Below, piece by piece: positions 1 to 7,940 of a stretch of DNA of 14,867 nucleotides (position 1 is its first letter; each line of letters starts with the position of its first letter). The notes below the pieces were generated by a model. The model saw only the letters and a list, made by a program, of their open reading frames with translations. It did not search any database and was not told where the DNA came from. The translations under genes were made by a program, and so were the position numbers. The DNA comes from Muribaculaceae bacterium (GTDB lineage Bacteria; Bacteroidota; Bacteroidia; Bacteroidales; Muribaculaceae), in the NCBI GenBank assembly GCA_009775125.1, contig VSPD01000061.1, positions 1 to 14,867 of the forward strand, given 5' to 3'.

Positions 1-70
1 AGTGTTCTTTTGATTTAATGCAAAACGAGGTAAAATACAGAACTTCGCTTGTTTCTAAATCGTTACCCAT
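1..70 (-). CDS. 5' end of an unidentified ORF, running off the left edge
   Basis: On the minus strand an ATG at 70-68 opens a frame of 23 codons with no stop before the window ends (it begins MGNDLETSEVLYF). The ATG overlaps the stop codon of the upstream recombinase frame by one base (TGATG), an arrangement typical of translational coupling. The visible residues are too few to name a family. The hydrophobic/aromatic stretch followed by FCIKSKEH faintly recalls the small DUF3791 proteins of Bacteroidales, but this is only an impression. It may equally be a chance frame in the foreign sequence that replaced the recombinase 3' end. Confidence 0.3.
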   Translation of the reverse strand, partial: MGNDLETSEVLYFTSFCIKSKEH

Positions 71-1170
71 CAAGAAACAAATCTTTGCAAACTATTCAAA
101 TTCAGCGATAAAGACAATTCGTAATGTCTTGCACAATGGAACGTCAGGTTCTTCTCGATGCCACAGATGTCGGCTATCTCCTTCAGATAGCAGTTGAGCT
201 TCTGATTGGTGATTATCGGCATGAGCTGGCCGTCGGTGTAGCAGCCCTCATATTTGTTGAGGATTTTCAGGGCCGGCGGAAGTAGGGGTACCATTACCTT
301 CGTGTTGGTCTTCTGACGGTGGGTGACTATCCACAAGCGACCGTCGAACATCTTCTGGATGTTGTCGACACGGAGGTGGGCGAGGTCGATGTATGCCAGC
401 CCGGTGAAGCAGGCGAAGATGAAGATGTCGCGCACCTGTTCCAGTCGCTTGGAGGCAAACTCTTTCTGCATCATCTTGTAAAGCTCGTCTTCGGTAAGAT
501 AGCCACGGTCAACACGCTCGATGGAGATTTTGTAGCCGTTGAAGGGGTCAACGGTTATCAGTCCGGCGCGGATGGCTTTGTTGATTACCTGCTTGAAGAA
601 CTTCATGCACTTGTAGGTGGTGTTCTGCGAGTATTTATACTCGGTACGGAGGAAGAACTCCAAGTCCACGATGAACTGATACTTTATCTCTCTCAGGGGA
701 ATGTCGGTGATATTGTACTTCTTCTTCATGAACTCCACCACGCGGCGGTACATTCTTTCGTACTTGCGGTAGGTGGGGTCGGCTTTGCTGAGTCCGACGA
801 GCTTCTTGGTGTCCTCCAGATGCTGCTCATAGAGTTTCAGGAGTGATTCCTCCCGCTGGGTGATGCCCATGTAGGCGTTGCGCACCATTTCGGCGGTGAC
901 ATAGCCGTGACGACGCTGAATGTCGTAGTAGTGCTCTTTAAGGAGCACCTCTATGTCCTGAAGTCTGCCGTTCAATTCAAGAATTTTGGCAGACCGCCCG
1001 TTGGCACGACCTCTTTTTGCGTCCCATACCTTTGGGTCGACATAGAGTTTGGATGACAGCTGTTCTATTTCTCCGTCTATGGAAATTCTTATCATAATGG
1101 CAGAGGTGCCATCCTTGTTGATATGATTCCCCCGGAGATAGAACAGGACTTTGAATGTGTTCTTTTTCAT
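70..1170 (-). CDS. C-terminally truncated tyrosine recombinase/integrase (probably inactive)
   Basis: This is a 366-residue phage-integrase-family protein. Residues about 1-100 form the arm-binding-like N-terminal domain common in Bacteroides integrases, with the motif VDPKVWDAKRG. Residues about 105-215 form the SAM-like core-binding domain. The catalytic domain starts near 225 and shows FTGLAYIDL (255-263), the beta-hairpin lysine region HRQKTNTK (284-291) and HCARH (345-349). The first catalytic arginine position reads Ala in GLAYID, which I regard as usual for this Bacteroidetes subgroup. After H349 the sequence stops resembling the family, which normally continues with an FAT-like helix, LGH and the nucleophilic Tyr. 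Instead there are 17 unrelated residues (YELSLSLNLNS...) and a stop. About 50 residues including the catalytic Tyr are missing, so it should not cut DNA unless the tail is restored by recombination. Its 5' end faces the 3' end of ssrA, the usual place for the integrase of a tmRNA-integrated element. Confidence 0.85.
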   Translation of the reverse strand: MKKNTFKVLFYLRGNHINKDGTSAIMIRISIDGEIEQLSSKLYVDPKVWDAKRGRANGRSAKILELNGRLQDIEVLLKEHYYDIQRRHGYVTAEMVRNAYMGITQREESLLKLYEQHLEDTKKLVGLSKADPTYRKYERMYRRVVEFMKKKYNITDIPLREIKYQFIVDLEFFLRTEYKYSQNTTYKCMKFFKQVINKAIRAGLITVDPFNGYKISIERVDRGYLTEDELYKMMQKEFASKRLEQVRDIFIFACFTGLAYIDLAHLRVDNIQKMFDGRLWIVTHRQKTNTKVMVPLLPPALKILNKYEGCYTDGQLMPIITNQKLNCYLKEIADICGIEKNLTFHCARHYELSLSLNLNSLQRFVS

Positions 1171-1602
1171 TTTTCCGATGGATTTTGTGGTCTTGGCAGA
1201 AGGTTTCTTGTGCCTTCTACAATCAAAACCAGTTAAACTTAAATTTGCTTAGACCAACCTTGGCCAATAGCGGACGAATGTCGGACGGCTCCGAAATTCG
1301 CCTTGATTACCATGAGGAAAATGAATATAAAGATGCGGAACTACATATCGGCGTCGTGTGTTACTGCCTATTGGATTTAAGGCTGCCGAAGGTGTCCGAT
1401 TTTGACCCGAATTTTCCGAGTTGTGTCCGAGTTAGCCTTTTGCAAGTAGCTGAACATCAGACAATTACGGACATTTTAGTTACACATTCGTTACACAAGC
1501 CCATGTCGGGATTTCGTGTAACGAGTATGTAACGAATGAGCGTCCGTAACGGTCTTTTTTCTGTCCGATTTCGGTCCTGAGTCGAAATTTTTAGGCATGA
1601 AA
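1171..1602. other. Repeat-rich non-coding spacer between integrase and ssrA
   Basis: No credible gene is present. A plus-strand open frame of 125 codons (1155-1532) has no recognisable composition or motif. The stretch is rich in short repeats. GTCCG or its complement CGGAC occurs at about 1271, 1282, 1395, 1426, 1468, 1542 and 1564, with a further copy at 1668 beyond the terminator. Three copies of TGTAACGA or its complement cluster at 1488-1535. A small hairpin (AGAAGG/CCTTCT, 1198-1218) lies in the integrase leader. Such repeats between an integrase gene and its attachment site often serve as arm-type integrase or excisionase binding sites; that role is inferred. Confidence 0.5.
1485..1538. 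repeat. 11-bp perfect inverted repeat with an extra direct copy
   Basis: CATTCGTTACA at 1485-1495 is the exact reverse complement of TGTAACGAATG at 1528-1538. A further direct copy, TGTAACGA, lies at 1517-1524, exactly 11 bp (one helical turn) before the copy at 1528-1535. Phasing on one face of the helix suggests protein binding, for example by integrase, excisionase or a regulator. The spacer is too long for a simple terminator and no T-run follows. Confidence 0.6.
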
Positions 1603-1634
1603 AAACCGCAGAATTGATTGAAATTCTGCGGTTT
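1603..1634 (-). terminator. Rho-independent terminator of ssrA
   Basis: AAACCGCAGAATT (1603-1615) pairs perfectly with AATTCTGCGGTTT (1622-1634) around a 6-base loop. Read on the minus strand the 13-bp stem is followed by a run of T (complement of the A-run at 1600-1605). It lies about 48 nt downstream of the tmRNA 3' end, so it is the natural end of the ssrA transcript. It also insulates ssrA from the integrase gene. Confidence 0.85.
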
Positions 1635-1681
1635 AGTCTTCTTTGGACTATTGTTGGCCGGAATCTGTCCGACCCGTCAAG

Positions 1682-2076
1682 TGGAGCTGGAGGGGTTTGA
1701 ACCCTCGTCCAAACGTGGAATCAATATGCTTTCTACGTGCGTAGTCTCCGGTTGGTTTTCGAGCTATGGCAGGTCGGGACGTCCAACCATGGCCTTATCC
1801 TCTAAAATTTCGGAAGATCGCCGAGGCTTCTTTCTTCCTATTTCCGATTTACCTGCACCACCGTATCGGTCCGTCTCGGAACAAGGACAACCGGGTGATG
1901 TCTCGTCCCTGCAACTTTTGCGGGGATAAAGCTAATCTACTGTACTTCGATTAAGCAGCGAGAGCGTAGTTGTTTTCGCCATTTAAATTTTTGATGTCTG
2001 AGATTTAAGAGCATAGCCATCATCGCTCTGCACGCTTACATACCGCTTCTACACGCTGTCAAAGCCAGTCAGCCCC
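1682..2076 (-). ncRNA. ssrA: Transfer-messenger RNA (tmRNA)
   Basis: tmRNA rescues stalled ribosomes and tags the nascent peptide for proteolysis. The mature 5' end GGGGCTGACTGG (from 2076 downward) pairs with the 3' CAGCTCC plus discriminator A (1689-1682), giving a 7-bp acceptor stem with one G-U pair. The T-arm GAGGG-TTCAAAC-CCCTC lies just before the 3' end. The tag reading frame lies at 1980-1951. Total length is about 395 nt, normal for a one-piece tmRNA. The 3' CCA is not encoded (CTT follows the discriminator), so it must be added after transcription. Its own promoter lies upstream and a terminator downstream. The gene's 3' end is adjacent to an integrase gene, in keeping with the known use of ssrA 3' ends as integration targets. 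Confidence 0.97.
1951..1980 (-). other. ssrA: tmRNA tag-peptide reading frame (GENNYALAA, stop)
   Basis: Minus-strand codons GGC GAA AAC AAC TAC GCT CTC GCT GCT TAA encode GENNYALAA, with the resume codon GGC preceded by an AT-rich stretch. With the alanine carried by tmRNA itself the degradation tag is A-GENNYALAA. The ALAA end is the usual ClpXP-type recognition end, and the whole tag matches the Bacteroidetes type. Confidence 0.95.
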
Positions 2077-2092
2077 GATATGTAAAGGACTA

Positions 2093-2124
2093 CAAATTTA
2101 CATATCAATATTCATATGCACAAA
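2093..2124 (-). promoter_or_regulatory. ssrA promoter, Bacteroidetes sigma-ABfr type
   Basis: On the minus strand a TTTG (complement of 2121-2124) is followed after 20 nt by TAAATTTG (complement of 2093-2100). This matches the Bacteroides -33/-7 consensus TTTG...TAnnTTTG at the usual 19-21 nt spacing. The mature tmRNA begins 16 nt after the -7 box, leaving a short leader for RNase P to remove. The promoter sits only about 30 bp beyond the stop codon of the RND transporter gene. Confidence 0.85.
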
Positions 2125-2155
2125 TTTATTAACATTATTTAACTTATATATTAAA

Positions 2156-5100
2156 TTATACTCCGTTTGAGTCTGTTTTATCGTCGGTTGTGCTTGCCGG
2201 CGCCACGGCATTGCCGGGGTCGCCATGGAAGAAGTTGTTGAGGTGTTTCTCGCCAAAGCGATGGAGGAGTTCCCAGAAATTTGGCACGAAGAGGGTGCCG
2301 ACAACGGCGTTGACAAACATGCCGAACACTACGGCTGTGCCAAGCGATATCCGGCTTGCCGCTCCGGCTCCGGTAGCGAAAAGCATGGGCATGACGCCGA
2401 ACACGAAGGCGAGGGCTGTCATCATGATTGGACGGAACCGCACTTCTCCGGCTGAGAGAGCGGCCTTGCGCACGTCCATGCCGGCTTTACGGTAGTCGAT
2501 GGCGTATTCCACGATAAGGATAGCATTTTTAGCCGACAGTCCAAGCAGAAGGATTATGCCTATCTGGGTGTATATGTCGATGCTTTGCCCCATGAATATG
2601 CAGCCGACGACAGTGCCAAGTATCGCCGTGGGCATGGATATAATTACGGCGACGGGGTCGGTAAGGCTTTCGTATTGGGCGGCGAGCACAAGCAGGGTGA
2701 CCACTACGGCGAATATCAACACGAATGTTATCGTGGTGCCTCCTTGTGTCTCCTGGTAGGCCTCGCCAGTCCAGGCATATGAATATTGGTCGCCTACGGC
2801 TTTCCTGATGATTTCTTCCATGGCTTTAATGCCATCGGAGGAACTTACGCCATGGGCCGGCGTGCCTGTAATTGCGGCTGTCTCATACATATTATACCGG
2901 CTTACCGTCGACTGCCCCATCGCAGGCACTATTTTTACAAATGAAGAGAATGGCACCATTCCACCGGTGGCGTTTTTAACGGTAAGCGCGCCAATATCGT
3001 CAACGTTGGCACGGGCTTCTGCATTTGCCGCGATATTTACTTGATACATACGGCCGTAATCTGTGAAATCGTTAACATAGTTTCCGCCCATATATGCCGA
3101 CAGGGTCGAGTTTATATCTTCAAGGCGCAATCCCATCATTTTCACCTTGTCGCGGTCGATGTCGAGCCTGTATTGCGGCACCCCGCTTTCGTAAAGGGAG
3201 GTGACGGAGGCAAGACGAGGGTCTTTTTCTGCGGCATCTTTAATTGCCGTAATGGCGGAAGCCATCTCGGACGCTCCTTTATTGTTGATATCGAGAATCT
3301 GCATCTGCAAGCCTGACGTCAAGCCCACGCCTGGAATGGCCGGAGGGTTAAGACCGAAAATTACCGCTTCTTCTATGTCGGCACATGCCGCCTCAAAACG
3401 CTTAATCACAGCGTCCACGCTCTCGTCTTTGCCTTTGCGTTCTTTCCATGGCTTGAGCACGGCTATGACAGCGCCGAGATTGGATCCAGCCCCGCCGGTC
3501 ATAAACGATGTTCCGGAAATGGTGAGCACATCTTTCACTTCCGGTATTTTGAGCATACGGGCCGACACATCGTTCATAACCTTGTCGGTTCGTTCGAGCG
3601 AAGCTCCGGTGGGAAGCTGCACCGAACCAAGGAAGTAGCCCATGTCCTCTTGCGGGATATACGACGACGGCATCTTCAAGAAACCGTAAAAGGCCGCGCC
3701 GGTGATGATGAAATATACGGCTATCGCAACCCACGGCCTGCGCAAGAACGAGCCTACCACTTTAAGGTAGACATTCAATGTGGCTCCGTAGCCTTTGTTG
3801 AACACGCGATATACCACATTATTCGTCTTAGCAGGATTGGACCGGCGCAGGAACAGGGCGCACAACGACGGAGTGAGCGTAAGGGCGCTAAGGCCGGAGA
3901 AGGCCGTAGACACGGCGATTGTCAAGGCGAACTGTTTGTAGAGCTCGCCGGTGATTCCGCTCACAAAAGCCGTGGGGATAAATACCGACAACAGCACGAG
4001 CACCTCGCCCACCACCGGTCCTTGCAGCTCGACCATCGCCTTCTCGGCCGACTGCCTCGGCGTGAGCTCGCCCCGGTCGACAAGCCTCGAACAGTCTTCA
4101 ACCACCACTATCGCGTCGTCGACAACAATGGCTATCGCAAGCACAAGGCCGAACAGCGTGAGCGTGTTGAGAGTGAAGCCCATAAGCTTCATCACGGCAA
4201 AAGTGGCTATCAGCGACACCGGGATTGTAATCATCGGTATTATCACCGCTCGCCAGTTTTGAAGGAAAAGAAGAATCACTACCATAACGATTAGCGTTGT
4301 CTCGACAAATGTCACAAGCAATTCGTCGATTGACGAGCTCACAAAATCGGTCTGGTTCATAATCACTGAATAGTGGACGCCTTCGGGGAAATACTCTGAA
4401 AGCTCGTCCATCTTGGCCGTGACCTCCTTGGCCACTTTCAGCGCATTGGCCCCGGCAAGCTGGTTTATGCCAAGCAGGGCGGCTTGCTTTCCGTTTATCC
4501 TTGCCACATTGCCATACGACTCGCTTCCGAGGTCGACACGAGCCACATCGCCAAGGCGCAGCAGCGAACCGTCGGGATCGGTGCGGAGCACGATTGCGGC
4601 AAACTCCTCGGGGGTCTGCAACCGGCCCTGAGAAGTGAGCGTGAACTGAAAGGCTTCCTTGCTTTGCAATGGTGGGGCGCCGACATCGCCGGCCGACACC
4701 TCCATATTCTGGCTCTGAATAGCGGCCGCCACTTCTGCCGGCGTGATCTGACGCACGCGCATTTTGTCGGGGTCGAGCCATACGCGCATGCTGTAATCAC
4801 CGCCGCCAAACGCGTTCACCTCGCCCACCCCTTCAAGACGTTTCAGCTCGTCGACGAGGTTCAGATTGGCATAATTGGTAAGATATAGCGCATCGTAATT
4901 GTAGGCCGAGTCGCCTTCAATCGACAGGAACAACACAGTATTGCTCGACGACGAGAACACCGACACGCCCTGTTGTTTCACGGCGTTTGGCAACTGGGCG
5001 TCGGCAAGCGCGATGCGGTTCTGCACCTTCACGGCCGCCATGTCCTGATCGGTGCCGTTTTCGAAAGTTATGGTAAGATTATACGAACCGTCGGAACTCG

Positions 5101-5347
5101 AATTGGAACTCATATACATCATACCCTCTATGCCGTTGACCTGCTCCTCGATGGGCAAGCCGACAGTAGAAGCCACCGTCTGCGCATCCGCTCCTGGATA
5201 TGAAGCCATGACCATAACCGTTGGCGGCGTGATGTCGGGGAACTGAGCCACAGGCAGGGTCTTTACCGTAAGAAGGCCGGCCAGCACCATCATTACGGCA
5301 ATGACAAGAGAGAATATAGGCCGGTCGATAAAAAAGCGTGAGAACAT
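2156..5347 (-). CDS. HAE1-family RND multidrug efflux transporter, inner-membrane pump (AcrB/MexB-like)
   Basis: A 1063-residue proton-driven drug exporter of the inner membrane, of usual AcrB-family length. It begins MFSRFFIDRPIFSLVIAVMM, the classic TM1 start. Two large periplasmic loops lie at about 35-335 and 560-870. TM2-TM6 lie at about 340-500 and TM8-TM12 at about 872-1025. The proton-relay residues are visible: D410-D411 in TM4 (IVVDDAIVVVED) and K940 in TM10 (GLSAKNAILIVEY). The C-terminal tail is polar. It starts 2 nt after the adaptor's stop codon, so the two are co-transcribed and probably translationally coupled. No clear terminator follows; the ssrA promoter lies immediately downstream. 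The substrate range cannot be told from the sequence. Confidence 0.97.
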   Translation of the reverse strand: MFSRFFIDRPIFSLVIAVMMVLAGLLTVKTLPVAQFPDITPPTVMVMASYPGADAQTVASTVGLPIEEQVNGIEGMMYMSSNSSSDGSYNLTITFENGTDQDMAAVKVQNRIALADAQLPNAVKQQGVSVFSSSSNTVLFLSIEGDSAYNYDALYLTNYANLNLVDELKRLEGVGEVNAFGGGDYSMRVWLDPDKMRVRQITPAEVAAAIQSQNMEVSAGDVGAPPLQSKEAFQFTLTSQGRLQTPEEFAAIVLRTDPDGSLLRLGDVARVDLGSESYGNVARINGKQAALLGINQLAGANALKVAKEVTAKMDELSEYFPEGVHYSVIMNQTDFVSSSIDELLVTFVETTLIVMVVILLFLQNWRAVIIPMITIPVSLIATFAVMKLMGFTLNTLTLFGLVLAIAIVVDDAIVVVEDCSRLVDRGELTPRQSAEKAMVELQGPVVGEVLVLLSVFIPTAFVSGITGELYKQFALTIAVSTAFSGLSALTLTPSLCALFLRRSNPAKTNNVVYRVFNKGYGATLNVYLKVVGSFLRRPWVAIAVYFIITGAAFYGFLKMPSSYIPQEDMGYFLGSVQLPTGASLERTDKVMNDVSARMLKIPEVKDVLTISGTSFMTGGAGSNLGAVIAVLKPWKERKGKDESVDAVIKRFEAACADIEEAVIFGLNPPAIPGVGLTSGLQMQILDINNKGASEMASAITAIKDAAEKDPRLASVTSLYESGVPQYRLDIDRDKVKMMGLRLEDINSTLSAYMGGNYVNDFTDYGRMYQVNIAANAEARANVDDIGALTVKNATGGMVPFSSFVKIVPAMGQSTVSRYNMYETAAITGTPAHGVSSSDGIKAMEEIIRKAVGDQYSYAWTGEAYQETQGGTTITFVLIFAVVVTLLVLAAQYESLTDPVAVIISMPTAILGTVVGCIFMGQSIDIYTQIGIILLLGLSAKNAILIVEYAIDYRKAGMDVRKAALSAGEVRFRPIMMTALAFVFGVMPMLFATGAGAASRISLGTAVVFGMFVNAVVGTLFVPNFWELLHRFGEKHLNNFFHGDPGNAVAPASTTDDKTDSNGV

Positions 5348-5349
5348 GG

Positions 5350-6471
5350 CTATTCAGTTAAAACAGGTTTTATTTCCATACCGGGACGCACTTTCAGGAG
5401 CGCGCGCGTAACGTAGCGGTCGCCGCGGTTCAATCCGCTTGTCACCACACGCATCGAGTCGTTGGCCATGGCTCCCACCTTTATCGGCGTGTACACCACA
5501 CGGTTTGAGTCGTTGACCACATATACGAATTTACCGAGCTGGTCGGTAGAGATAGAGGCGTCTTTGACAAGAATGGCGTTCGGGTCGAGTTTCATCGGGA
5601 GGGAGATGGTGGTGTACATGCCGTCGCGCAGTTCACCGTAAGGATTCTTTACTTTGGCGCGTACATGCAGCGTTCCGGTGGATGTGTCGACATCGGGCGC
5701 TATATACACGAGCCTTCCATAATAGTTGTGCGGCAATTTTTCTTCAAACATCATCGGCACCGAATCGTAGTTTATTTTCGACCGGCCGTTCTCATTGGTG
5801 AAAGAGCGAAGATACGACGCATCGTCGATATAAAACTCGGCATTGAGCACAGAGTTGTCGTAGATTGTAGCAAGTTTCTGCGCCGCGCCCTCGCCGGCAA
5901 TATATGCCCCTTCGGAGTATTCTCCCACCGACATATCACCGTCGAAAGGAGCACGGACCGTGCAGTAGCCCAGAGTGGTGCGCGCCGACTGCAACGCAGC
6001 CGTGGCATTGGCCACCGAGGCACGGGCTTGCTCCATAGCGCTCTTGGCATCGAGTACCTGAATCTGAGCCACGGCATCGCTTTCGAGGGCCTTTTCGAGT
6101 GCGGCATAGTTTTTAGAAGCATATGCATATGTGCTTTTGGCCGTTTCGAGCTGCGACTCGGCCTGCACCACCGCATCACGATATCGGGCATCCTCTATCG
6201 TGAAAAGGACCTGACCTTTTTTCACCTTATCACCGGCGCTGAAATTCTGGCTAACCAATGCGCCGTTGACCCTCGCCATCAAGTCCACTACATCGGAGGC
6301 TTTGAGCGTGGCCGGGAACTTTTTATGAATCACGACTGAATCTGCCACAACCTCGGCTACCGCCACCGGTTCCGGCTCGCCTGCCTGTGCGCTTTTTTCC
6401 TTATCCTTATCGTTGCATCCTGCGAGCACGAGAATTGCCCCGGCCGAGATTAACACATATCTTGCTTTCAT
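5350..6471 (-). CDS. RND efflux periplasmic adaptor lipoprotein (membrane fusion protein, AcrA/MexA-like)
   Basis: A 373-residue adaptor that links the RND pump to the outer-membrane channel. The N-terminus is a lipoprotein signal with lipobox LAGC (Cys19), so it is probably lipid-anchored. The lipoyl-like domain is split: its first half is at about 59-93 (SAGDKVKKGQVLFTIED) and its second half at about 167-205 (YCTVRAPFDGDMSVGEY). An Ala/Gln/Glu-rich helical hairpin sits between them (about 97-164). Beta-barrel and membrane-proximal domains follow to the C-terminus (GDRYVTRALLKVRPGMEIKPV). It is the middle gene of the operon, 25 nt after the outer-membrane factor and 2 nt before the pump. 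Confidence 0.95.
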   Translation of the reverse strand: MKARYVLISAGAILVLAGCNDKDKEKSAQAGEPEPVAVAEVVADSVVIHKKFPATLKASDVVDLMARVNGALVSQNFSAGDKVKKGQVLFTIEDARYRDAVVQAESQLETAKSTYAYASKNYAALEKALESDAVAQIQVLDAKSAMEQARASVANATAALQSARTTLGYCTVRAPFDGDMSVGEYSEGAYIAGEGAAQKLATIYDNSVLNAEFYIDDASYLRSFTNENGRSKINYDSVPMMFEEKLPHNYYGRLVYIAPDVDTSTGTLHVRAKVKNPYGELRDGMYTTISLPMKLDPNAILVKDASISTDQLGKFVYVVNDSNRVVYTPIKVGAMANDSMRVVTSGLNRGDRYVTRALLKVRPGMEIKPVLTE

Positions 6472-6496
6472 ATGGCATAATTATTTATTTTCCGAA

Positions 6497-7906
6497 TTAT
6501 TTTTCGACACTCCATCCGCCGCCGAGGGCCTGATACAGGTTTATAAGCGCCGACAGTGCCGCGCCACGCGCGCTTACAAGCTCGTCGGCATATTGGAGCC
6601 GTGCGATTTGCGCGTCGGAGACATTGATAAATGACGAAAGGCCTTTTTTGTAAAGATCAATCGACAGCTCAAACGATTTTTGCGCTTGCTCCACAACTTG
6701 CTCTATAAGGTCGATATAATGCAGCGAGTTCACATACTGCGACATGGCATTGTCAACTTCCTGCACGGCGGTGAGCAATGTAAGGTTGTAATTGTCGATT
6801 CCGACCTGCATCTGCTCGCGCGCCGACACCACAGCCGCCTTCCGGGCCATGCCGTCGAAAACAGTCCACGACAAAGTCGGGGCTATTGAATAGGTGAACG
6901 AGCGGTCGGAAAACAGGTCGCCGGCATCGTGAGCCTGCGTGCCAATAGACCCGGCAATAGAAAGCGTGGGCAAGAAGTCTTTTTTAGCAATGCCCAGAGC
7001 GGCGGCATCGGCGGCAAGGGCATATTCCGCCTCCACCACGTCGGGGCGGCGGCGAAGCAGCTCCATAGGCACGCCGACAGCCACTATCTGATGAAAATCG
7101 GGTAACTCACGCGGCGTGTCGAGCATGGCATGTATCTGCTCGGGAAACATGCCCGTGAGAACTCCTATCGTATTTATTGCCGTGGCAATGTCGGTATTAA
7201 GAGTTGTAATGGAGGCTTCTGTCGACAGATATGTCGTTTTGGCCTGCGCCACATCGAGCATCGAAGATATTCCGGCCTCAAAACGCGCCTCTGTAATTTC
7301 CACAACACGTTTTTGCGATGAAATGTGCTCTTGCAGAACGGCTTTTTCGCCCTGCAAAGTGCGCAGCCGCATATAGGCCGATGCAATCTTGGAGGTGATG
7401 CTCACCGCCATGGCGGCATACTGGGCCCGCGAAGCCTTGAAAGAAGCCTTTTCTTGCCGCGTCCTCGCGGTGATTTTCCCAAAGAGGTCTATTTCCCAAT
7501 TCATATCTATGCCAAGGCCGAAGTAAGACGATGTTGAAGCGTCAATCTCCGGAGAGACAACCGCGCCCGACGACCTCGCGCGCGTCCATCCGGCATTTGC
7601 CGTAACAGACGGATAATAAGCGGCCTGCGCACGGCGCACACCTTGGCGCGCGATTTCGATACGACGTGCCGCCATGGCTATATCGTAATTCCGGTCGATG
7701 CCAATAGCTATCAGCGAGTCGAGCATGGCGTCGCCAAAAGAGCGCCACCAGGCGTCGTCGGTAGGCACCGTCTGGTCGAAATCGGTAGTGTACGCCCACC
7801 GCGAGGGCATATCATCGGCATCAAAGCGTTCTTGCGCCTGCGAAGGAAAGGCCATGAACGCGAGTGCCGCGAGGGATAAGGATATTTGTTGCAAACTTGA
7901 ATTCAT
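6497..7906 (-). CDS. RND efflux outer-membrane factor (NodT/OprM-type TolC-like channel)
   Basis: A 469-residue outer-membrane channel. The signal peptide is residues 1-24 with likely cleavage after SQA; there is no lipobox Cys, unlike many OprM/NodT relatives. The mature start carries the family hallmark WWRSFGDAMLDSLI (53-66). Two OEP repeats follow, at about 60-250 and 285-455. The second opens with the NodT-type motif LLRRRPDVVEAEY (283-295). The end YQALGGGW (458-465) is also typical. It is the first gene of the efflux operon; in many Bacteroidetes operons the channel gene comes last. The start ATG (7906) is the first in frame and gives a proper signal peptide, but it lies very close to the candidate promoter. 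No regulator gene adjoins the operon. Confidence 0.95.
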   Translation of the reverse strand: MNSSLQQISLSLAALAFMAFPSQAQERFDADDMPSRWAYTTDFDQTVPTDDAWWRSFGDAMLDSLIAIGIDRNYDIAMAARRIEIARQGVRRAQAAYYPSVTANAGWTRARSSGAVVSPEIDASTSSYFGLGIDMNWEIDLFGKITARTRQEKASFKASRAQYAAMAVSITSKIASAYMRLRTLQGEKAVLQEHISSQKRVVEITEARFEAGISSMLDVAQAKTTYLSTEASITTLNTDIATAINTIGVLTGMFPEQIHAMLDTPRELPDFHQIVAVGVPMELLRRRPDVVEAEYALAADAAALGIAKKDFLPTLSIAGSIGTQAHDAGDLFSDRSFTYSIAPTLSWTVFDGMARKAAVVSAREQMQVGIDNYNLTLLTAVQEVDNAMSQYVNSLHYIDLIEQVVEQAQKSFELSIDLYKKGLSSFINVSDAQIARLQYADELVSARGAALSALINLYQALGGGWSVEK

Positions 7907-7911
7907 TATCT

Positions 7912-7933
7912 CAAAGATAAATAGTTGTACAAC
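7912..7933 (-). promoter_or_regulatory. Candidate efflux-operon promoter with 10-bp palindromic operator
   Basis: Minus-strand TATCTTTG (complement of 7912-7919) fits the Bacteroides -7 element exactly. No TTTG sits at the expected 19-21 nt; the nearest one is 13 nt upstream. Between them is the perfect palindrome GTTGTACAAC (7924-7933), where a repressor or activator dimer could act. The -7 box is only 5 nt from the ATG, so the transcript would be almost leaderless. The true promoter may therefore lie elsewhere. Confidence 0.4.
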
Positions 7934-7940
7934 AAAATAA

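Noticed and set aside
319..846. Plus-strand open frame of 175 codons
   Set aside because: It lies wholly opposite the left recombinase, whose protein is clearly recognisable; the plus-strand translation has no family signature.
1155..1532. Plus-strand open frame of 125 codons in the integrase-ssrA spacer
   Set aside because: No motif, unusual residue mix, and it spans the repeat cluster and part of the integrase start; taken as a chance frame.
1618..1954. Plus-strand open frames over ssrA
   Set aside because: They read the complement of the tmRNA, whose structure and tag frame are unmistakable.
2190..4888. Several plus-strand and other-frame open frames within the RND transporter
   Set aside because: All overlap the intact 1063-residue pump; they arise from its high GC and codon bias.
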